In this document: in pieces, positions 58,290 to 64,000 of the stretch | Numbering within the stretch: position 1 is the stretch's first letter | Layout of the letters: each line of letters starts with the position of its first letter | DNA from: Rahnella sikkimica | GTDB lineage: Bacteria > Pseudomonadota > Gammaproteobacteria > Enterobacterales > Enterobacteriaceae | Assembly (NCBI RefSeq): GCF_002951615.1 | Contig: NZ_CP019062.1 | Span: forward strand, 4,402,001-4,466,000 | Length of the DNA: 64,000 nt | Direction of reading: 5' to 3' | The notes under the pieces: generated by a model | The model's input: the letters and a program-made list of their open reading frames with translations, nothing else | Databases searched by the model: none | Told to the model about the DNA's origin: nothing | Translations under genes and position numbers: made by a program

Positions 58290-59744
58290 TTATGATTTTT
58301 GGTTCGCAGCCGGGGCCTGATAGCCACCCCCGAGCGCACGAATGAGACTGATTTTTGCCTGCATCAGCTGACTGCTGGCATTGAGTTGCGCCTGCTGTTG
58401 TTGCAGGAGCGCTGACTGGCTGGTTAACAGCGCATCCCGTCCGATGACGCCAGCGTTGTATCGTGCATCCGAAACGCGATACACCTCTTCCAGCGATTTA
58501 GCGGCAGAAGAAGCCTGCTGCAATTGTTCAACGCTGCTTTTCGAGAGGGTAATGGCATCCGCAGTTTGCTGGATGGCGCTCAGGATGGTCTGGTTATACG
58601 ACTCAACGGACTGGTCATATAACGCGGACTCTTCGCCCAGTTTGGAACGCAGTGCGCCAGCATGGAAAATCGGCAGCGAAATTGCTGGTGTGATATTCCA
58701 GGCCTTGCTGGCTGCTTCCAGAAGATTCGGGCTGGTGCCGCCGTAGTTGGTGGTCGTCAGACCGCCAAAGGCGCTGATGGAAAGGCTTGGGTAGAACTCT
58801 TTTTTGGCTGCACTGACGCGCTGGGAATAGGATTCCACCAGATCACGTTGCGCAGTAATGTCCGGACGCTTGCCCAGCAAATCGAGTGTCAGCTCGCCTT
58901 TCGGTGCCAGCGCGTCTGCCGGCGGCAATGCGACGGCGTGCAGCCCGTTCATGGCATCCGGCCCCTGGCCTGCCAGCGCGGAAAGCTGATGTCTCAGCTG
59001 TTCGGTCTGGGCTTTCAGGTTGATGATTTGCTGTTTAGCACTGTCGGCCTGCGCCTGGGTTTGTTGCGGAATTTCAATGCCATAGACACCGGCCTGATAC
59101 TGCGCTTTACGCAAATCCGCCAGACGCTGATTGTTATCCACTTCGTGTTGCAGAACATCCTGTAAGGCCAGATTAGCCTGCAACTGATAATAGGCTGACG
59201 CGACCGAACTGGTCAGCGTCAGCGCGGCTTCTGCCTGCTCGGCGCGGGCGGAATCCACCTGTGCTTTCGCGGCATTCACCTGATTGCGGTATTTACCCCA
59301 CCAGTCAAACTCATAGCTCAGATTTAACCCGAGGCTGTTGCTGCTGTCGTAGATTGGCGCTTCCGGATAGCTTGTCAGGAACGGCGGGATCGTGTTTTTC
59401 GCTACACGTTCACGACGCGTCGAACCATTCAAATCCAGATACGGGCCATTGGCCGCATCGGCTTCGCCCATCACGCTCTGTGCTTCACGCACGCGAGCCG
59501 CCGCCTGACGTAATGACGGCGAGTTTTGCAACGTCGTGGTCATCAGGTTATCAAGCTGCGGGTCATTAAGACTACGCCACCACTGTGGGCCGATGGTCAG
59601 AGAACTGACTTTTGCCTGCTGCAGATGAAGCTGTTGGGTATCCAGCAGCGACGACTGAGGAGCAATATTATTACTGGAGGCGCAGCCAGCCAAAATCAAA
59701 ACGGCAAACAGCGGCGTAAGCCTCCAGCGAGCTTGGAGTGACAT
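58290..59744 (-). CDS. TolC/NodT-family outer membrane efflux lipoprotein
   Basis: A 484-aa outer membrane factor with lipobox LILAGC (Cys21) and two repeats of the efflux channel domain (SYEFDWWGKYRNQV; LGKRPDITAQRDLVES). It lies between mprA (24 bp) and emrA (25 bp), so it belongs to the same operon. E. coli mprA-emrAB lacks this gene and uses TolC. It most likely supplies a dedicated channel for EmrAB. Confidence 0.9.
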   Translation of the reverse strand: MSLQARWRLTPLFAVLILAGCASSNNIAPQSSLLDTQQLHLQQAKVSSLTIGPQWWRSLNDPQLDNLMTTTLQNSPSLRQAAARVREAQSVMGEADAANGPYLDLNGSTRRERVAKNTIPPFLTSYPEAPIYDSSNSLGLNLSYEFDWWGKYRNQVNAAKAQVDSARAEQAEAALTLTSSVASAYYQLQANLALQDVLQHEVDNNQRLADLRKAQYQAGVYGIEIPQQTQAQADSAKQQIINLKAQTEQLRHQLSALAGQGPDAMNGLHAVALPPADALAPKGELTLDLLGKRPDITAQRDLVESYSQRVSAAKKEFYPSLSISAFGGLTTTNYGGTSPNLLEAASKAWNITPAISLPIFHAGALRSKLGEESALYDQSVESYNQTILSAIQQTADAITLSKSSVEQLQQASSAAKSLEEVYRVSDARYNAGVIGRDALLTSQSALLQQQQAQLNASSQLMQAKISLIRALGGGYQAPAANQKS

Positions 59745-59767
59745 GTGTGGTTTACCTGAACAGAAAT

Positions 59768-60289
59768 TTAGAATTGTTGTAGTGCTGTCGCATCCATCTG
59801 ATCAAGGCGAGTTAACAGTTTGCGCGTCAGGGTTTCTAACTGCTTCTGCTCATCTGCGTCCAGTGTTGACCAGAGAAAATGCAGGCTCTTATGTTGAGGC
59901 GGCAGTAACTTCTGGATAAAAGCTTCGCCATCTGCCGTCAGGTGCAAATGCAGACACCGGCGGTCATTGTCGCTCTCACGACGTTCAATCCATCCGCGCT
60001 TTTCCAACTCATCCGCAATGCGGGTGGCATTGGTGCGTGACGAACCCAACGCTGAGCTTAGCTCCGAAGGCTGAATACTGTGGCTTTCCTGTGCATCAAG
60101 TGTGAGCAGGGCCATAAAGAGCGTTTCGTTGATGCCTTGGGCTTTCAGCATCTTATTGCGGTTTTCCAGCAATTTACTTTGCATGTGCATACACAGGCGG
60201 GTCAGCAGAATTTCCTGATAAGGGAAATCTTTTTGCTTTTTGGCCCGGAAATTTAACATGTTTTCAATTGGCGCGAACGAGCTGTCCAT
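59768..60289 (-). CDS. mprA: MarR-family repressor MprA (EmrR)
   Basis: A 173-aa winged-helix regulator almost collinear with E. coli MprA ([36 protein letters not shown]). It represses the emr operon and is released by uncouplers and other small aromatics. The start at 60289 is the family start; the frame is open upstream to 60352 without conservation. Confidence 0.96.
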   Translation of the reverse strand: MDSSFAPIENMLNFRAKKQKDFPYQEILLTRLCMHMQSKLLENRNKMLKAQGINETLFMALLTLDAQESHSIQPSELSSALGSSRTNATRIADELEKRGWIERRESDNDRRCLHLHLTADGEAFIQKLLPPQHKSLHFLWSTLDADEQKQLETLTRKLLTRLDQMDATALQQF

Positions 60290-60464
60290 ATGAGAAGCCT
60301 CATTAGTTACGGATGACATAGTAACGACGGTAATTAATAATATCAATGTCATGAATCACCAATTCTTTAGCAATTAGTGTGTTTCATAACTCCGGTGAAT
60401 TATTCGATGTTTAAAGTATTCGGCAAAGTTTGCCCGGTTGTTGCCTCACGGTAAAAAACGCACC

Positions 60465-60806
60465 TCAACCCGCCAGCAGCATGACCTTGAACACCAGGCC
60501 GTAAACCACGGCACCGGTCAGTGTTGCAATGATAATGCTTTTGGTACGCCAGAAAATCAGTGCAAGCAGCACAAAACCGGCCAGTGAAGGCAGCAGTTTT
60601 TGTGGGTCACGCAGAATTTCCGGGGTGCTTGAAACGACCAGTAACGCACAAATCGAGGCGATACCGATGCTGTCGAGCACGCGGGACAGCGGGCCGCTTT
60701 TCAGCGTCCCCGACTTTTGCCGTGCGCCCAGGCGCAATGGCAAATATCGAAAGAGGTAATTGACGGCGCCGACCAGCAGGCAAACCAGAATGACATTAGT
60801 GCTCAT
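60465..60806 (-). CDS. ygaH: L-valine exporter subunit YgaH (AzlD family)
   Basis: A 113-aa protein with three to four TM segments, AzlD-like small subunit. It overlaps ygaZ by 11 bp. With YgaZ it exports branched-chain amino acids, mainly valine. Located next to mprA as in E. coli. Confidence 0.92.
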   Translation of the reverse strand: MSTNVILVCLLVGAVNYLFRYLPLRLGARQKSGTLKSGPLSRVLDSIGIASICALLVVSSTPEILRDPQKLLPSLAGFVLLALIFWRTKSIIIATLTGAVVYGLVFKVMLLAG

Positions 60807-61557
60807 CCGGGGTGACCTCCGTCGCGCTTGTTAAGGCTGCGGGTTGCAGCAGGGCGGCCAGACATCCGGCACCAAGGCCGCATCCGATAGCGGCAGGAAT
60901 TGACCAGAACAACAGCCCGCCCAGCGCACCGGCCAGCGAGGCGATAAACACCATGCTCTGCTGGCGCTTAAACGCGGCGAGCAGAAAACTCAGGAAAAGG
61001 GCGGGCAACATGAATCCGAGTGCGGCTTCAACGGCGGGATAGTTTTCCAGCGGGCCCTGACCGAAAAGTGCGCCGACGGCCGTGCCGAAAACCCATGAGA
61101 GCCAGGAAGAAAGCGCGATGCCGCACATCCAGTTCTCGCTCCAGCTGCGTTTATCGCGGACAAGCTTCGCGGTGGCGGCGGCGAAGACTTCATCGGTCAG
61201 GCCAAACGCCCAGAGCGCGGTTTTTTTGCCACTGAGTTTTCCCACAATACGGTTACGCAACGAAGGGCCGTACAGAACATGCCGGACATCCATGGCCATC
61301 ACGGTGAGAGCGGAAACCCAGAGCGACATCCCGGCGCTGAGCAGCGCGGTGATCACAAACTGGCTGGCACCAGCATAAATAAGAATGGAGAACAGCAGAC
61401 TTTCCGCGGGCGTGAACCCGAGTTTGACGGCGCTGAGGCCGAACGCAAAAGCGATCGGAAGATAACCCATAACGATAGGAAGACTATCGGTAATACCTTG
61501 CGCGAATGTGGAAACGCGGACGGGGTCAGGTGCTTCGGGATCAGGATTGTTGTGCAT
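60796..61557 (-). CDS. ygaZ: L-valine exporter subunit YgaZ (AzlC family)
   Basis: A 253-aa membrane protein of the AzlC family (GITDSLPIVMGYLPIAFAFG; YAGASQFVITALLSAG). Large subunit of the YgaZH exporter. Confidence 0.93.
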   Translation of the reverse strand: MHNNPDPEAPDPVRVSTFAQGITDSLPIVMGYLPIAFAFGLSAVKLGFTPAESLLFSILIYAGASQFVITALLSAGMSLWVSALTVMAMDVRHVLYGPSLRNRIVGKLSGKKTALWAFGLTDEVFAAATAKLVRDKRSWSENWMCGIALSSWLSWVFGTAVGALFGQGPLENYPAVEAALGFMLPALFLSFLLAAFKRQQSMVFIASLAGALGGLLFWSIPAAIGCGLGAGCLAALLQPAALTSATEVTPDEH

Positions 61558-61686
61558 GGGTGTTTAAAACATTGTGAAACCGGTAGGATGCCGGCGAATA
61601 ATTTATGGCGTAAACATTACCAGACTGTAAGTATTGTTAACACCCTTTGGTTCAAATAAATTTCCAGTATGATTATTCGCAAGCTA

Positions 61687-61715
61687 ATCAGGAGGGGTGA
61701 TGATTCCCTCCTGAT
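61687..61715. terminator. Hairpin between ygaZ and the MFS gene
   Basis: ATCAGGAGGG paired with CCCTCCTGAT around a 9-nt loop, directly after the - strand MFS gene. It lacks a clear T run on either strand, so its strength as a terminator is uncertain. Confidence 0.5.
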
Positions 61716-61731
61716 GTAATTTCGTCCGTTA

Positions 61732-62916
61732 TCAGGCCAGCTTGTGTTTATACCCTTTCAGCCAGACCAGTAAATTGAGTACGCACATGATGGTGCCTGC
61801 CACTGAGACCCCATACCAGCCCGCCGTTTGATAAGCCGAAGCCGACACCAAAGACCCTACCGCGCCGCCAATAAAGTACGTCGTCATGTAACCGGCGGTC
61901 AGACGGTTACGCGCTTCCGGCATCGATTTGTAGATCACGCTTTGGTTGGTGATGTGCACGCCCTGAACCGAAAGGTCCAAAACAATGATGCCGACGATCA
62001 GTGAGATCACCGAATGCTGGCCATAAGCAATCGCCGCCCAGGACAGCAAAAGCAGAATCAGTCCCGCCGTTGTCGTCAGATGCGCTTTACCTTTATCGGC
62101 CAGATGTCCTGCACGCGTAGCCGCCAGCGCACCCGCCGCGCCGACCAGACCAAACAGGCCAATGACCCCTTCGGAATAGTGATACGCCGGACCGGCCAGC
62201 AGGAACGCCATCGAGGTCCACAAAATGCTGAAGTTGGCAAAGCAGAACATACCGATCAGCGCGCGGGTACGTAAAACCGGCGTGTGGATAAACAGGGTGA
62301 AAATGGATTTGAGCAGTTGCGGATAGTTAAGATCCGTATGTTGCTGATGTTTTGGCAGTTTGCGCCACAACACCAGCGCCATAATAATCATCAGCGCACT
62401 GGCAACCCAGTACACCGTCCGCCAGCCGCCGAGCGTCGCCAGCGCACCGGCAACCGTCCGGGCCAGCAGAATACCCAGCAACAGGCCGGACATAATCAGT
62501 CCGACCACTTTACCGCGCCGCTCCGGTACCGCCAGCGTCGCCGCCAGCGGCACCAGAATTTGCGCCACCACCGAGAACAGCCCGGTCAGCGCCGTACCCA
62601 CCAGCATAATGGTCAGCGTCGGTGCCATGGCGGTGATCAGCAATCCGGCGGCCGAGAGAAGTGTCATCAGCACAATCAGTCGGCGGCGTTCAAACATATC
62701 GCCCAGCGGAACGATAAACATCAGCCCGCAGGCATAACCCAGCTGAGCGACGGTGACGATAAAACCGGCCTGATTAACGGAAAGGCTGAACGCGCGCGCA
62801 ATGGTTTCCAGCAGCGGCTGCGGATAATAATTACTGGCGACGGCAAGCCCGGTGGCCACCGCCATCAGCATGATCAGCGCCGGGCTGAGCGTGACAGGTG
62901 TTTTTGAGTTTTTCAT
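61732..62916 (-). CDS. MFS transporter (YgaY-like, 12 TM)
   Basis: A 394-aa major facilitator of the DHA1 type, with YYPQPLLETIARAFSLS at the first helix and the GDMFERRRLIV loop between helices 2 and 3. It lies beside ygaZ, where E. coli carries the ygaY pseudogene, so it is probably the intact counterpart. Substrate unknown. Divergent from a LysR gene that likely controls it. Confidence 0.82.
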   Translation of the reverse strand: MKNSKTPVTLSPALIMLMAVATGLAVASNYYPQPLLETIARAFSLSVNQAGFIVTVAQLGYACGLMFIVPLGDMFERRRLIVLMTLLSAAGLLITAMAPTLTIMLVGTALTGLFSVVAQILVPLAATLAVPERRGKVVGLIMSGLLLGILLARTVAGALATLGGWRTVYWVASALMIIMALVLWRKLPKHQQHTDLNYPQLLKSIFTLFIHTPVLRTRALIGMFCFANFSILWTSMAFLLAGPAYHYSEGVIGLFGLVGAAGALAATRAGHLADKGKAHLTTTAGLILLLLSWAAIAYGQHSVISLIVGIIVLDLSVQGVHITNQSVIYKSMPEARNRLTAGYMTTYFIGGAVGSLVSASAYQTAGWYGVSVAGTIMCVLNLLVWLKGYKHKLA

Positions 62917-63063
62917 TATGAAAGTCAGTCTTTTTTATTGGAGATAGCGATAAGCCGCTGGTATGAAACTTCAGGAATGCAGCAGAGGCCCAGTATCGTT
63001 CACTCTTAAATATTAAACCAATGTATAGTTTTGATTAAAACTATCTCATTTTGCGATTGATCG

Positions 63064-63939
63064 ATGAACCTCAAACAGATCCGGTTTGCCCTTGCCGTGG
63101 CGCAGGAACAGAACTTTACCCGGGCGGCGCAGCGCTGCCATACCGTGCAATCTGCACTGAGCCACCAGATTGCAAAACTTGAGGAAGAGCTGGGCAGTAC
63201 GCTGTTCGAGCGGACGTCCAGACAGGTCAAACTGACCGCCGCTGGCCGTGCATTTCTGGCTCCTGCAGAGAAATTGCTGGCCGCGCAGGGGGAATTGCTC
63301 GACACCATGGAAGCCCTGAAAGGCGAAATCAGCGGCACGCTCACGGTCGGTACGATATCAACGCTGAACGCGATAGATGTGGTCGGTCAGCTGGCGCGTT
63401 TTACGCAGCGCTATCCGCGGGTGAACATCCGGCTCTACGTAGGAATGAGTGAAAAGCTGCTTGAAGACGTGCAACAGGGCCGGACCGACGTGGCCTTTGT
63501 CGGCCTGTGGCCGGGTGACAGAGCGTCGATCAAACTGCCACACCGCCAGCTTTGTGATGAACCGCTGGTGGCGCTGGTCAGCCCGAACCATGTTTACGCG
63601 CAACGTGGGACGGTGGCGTTAAGCGAGCTGGCGCAGGTGCCGCTGGTGGATTTCTATGCCGGTTCCGGTGCGCGCCGCCAGACCGATAACGCTTTCAAAG
63701 AAGCCGGAATTACCCGCCATGTCAGCTTTGAAATCGATCATATCGAGTGGCTGGAAAATATCGTCCGCCGCTCGCTCGCCGTCGGCATTGTGCCGCTTTC
63801 ACGGATTCAGGCCGGCAGCGATCTGGTGTCGATCCCAATCGAAAACGCGCCGCGCCGTCAGGTTTTTTGTGTCTGGCAAACCACGATGTCCCTGGCCGGG
63901 CAACGCTTTCTGGCAATCTCCGAAGACGACACGCTGTAA
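63064..63939 (+). CDS. LysR-type transcriptional regulator
   Basis: A 291-aa LTTR. The N-terminal winged helix (MNLKQIRFALAVAQEQNFTR; QSALSHQIAKLEEELG) is followed by a periplasmic-binding-like effector domain. It is divergent from the MFS gene across a 147-bp gap, the usual arrangement for a regulator and its target. Effector unknown. Confidence 0.9.
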   Translation: MNLKQIRFALAVAQEQNFTRAAQRCHTVQSALSHQIAKLEEELGSTLFERTSRQVKLTAAGRAFLAPAEKLLAAQGELLDTMEALKGEISGTLTVGTISTLNAIDVVGQLARFTQRYPRVNIRLYVGMSEKLLEDVQQGRTDVAFVGLWPGDRASIKLPHRQLCDEPLVALVSPNHVYAQRGTVALSELAQVPLVDFYAGSGARRQTDNAFKEAGITRHVSFEIDHIEWLENIVRRSLAVGIVPLSRIQAGSDLVSIPIENAPRRQVFCVWQTTMSLAGQRFLAISEDDTL

Positions 63940-63947
63940 ACACAAAA

Positions 63948-63976
63948 AAAACGGGCGGAGATTTCTCCCCGCCCGC
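63948..63976. terminator. Hairpin after the LysR gene
   Basis: CGGGCGGAGA-TTT-CTCCCCGCCCG with an A run on its left side: a terminator for a leftward transcript from beyond the window, with weaker use on the + strand. Confidence 0.6.
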
Positions 63977-64000
63977 TGGTCTTACTGAGTTGATTTTGGG

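Overview
The window is chromosomal DNA of an enterobacterium of the order Enterobacterales. Gene content, gene order and 16S sequence fit a Yersiniaceae-type genus such as Rahnella, Ewingella or Rouxiella; the genus is an inference. Most of it is conserved housekeeping sequence in blocks syntenic with E. coli. One accessory island interrupts it at about 16.4-32.4 kb.

Layout: (1) 1-9.8 kb, + strand: end of mltB, pncC, recA (SOS box and promoter), recX, alaS, csrA, a tRNA operon (Ser-GCT and three Arg-ACG), yqaB, yqaA, gshA. (2) The gshA-luxS gap encodes the small RNA MicA on the - strand; luxS follows, then corB and ypjD/corE on the - strand. (3) 12.8-16.4 kb: ffh and the rpsP-rimM-trmD-rplS operon. 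(4) 16.4-32.4 kb: a P2/186-like element. It keeps an almost complete contractile tail (V W J I H G FI FII E/E' T U D X R), a lysis cassette (holin, endolysin, Rz/Rz1), the late activator Ogr and a 186-type CI repressor. It has no integrase, portal, terminase, scaffold or capsid gene, no gpS, and its replication gene A is frameshifted. This is the pattern of a phage-tail bacteriocin (tailocin). (5) 32.7-42.4 kb: aroF-tyrA, pheA with its pheL attenuator, raiA, bamD, rluD-pgeF, and clpB with a sigma-32 promoter. (6) 42.4-48.05 kb: a complete rrn operon (16S, tRNA-Glu, 23S, 5S), in the position of E. coli rrnG. (7) 48.2-55.4 kb: yfiM, pssA, patZ, tapT, trxC, yfiF. (8) 55.5-64 kb: an mprA-OMF-emrA-emrB efflux operon, ygaZH, an MFS transporter and a divergent LysR regulator.

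The main discovery candidate is the island and its control. A consensus LexA box (28980-28999) overlaps a promoter that drives an unrecognised 64-aa ORF placed directly upstream of the tail and lysis genes. A CI repressor gene lies at the far end, with an 18-bp perfect dyad filling the spacer of the divergent early promoter. Three copies of TGTTGTGCCAT sit upstream of X, V and FI, where Ogr-dependent late promoters are expected. The proposed circuit is: DNA damage, LexA loss, small SOS protein (and possibly read-through into the tail operon), relief of CI, Ogr-driven late genes, tail particles and lysis. The components are read from the sequence; the circuit is inferred.
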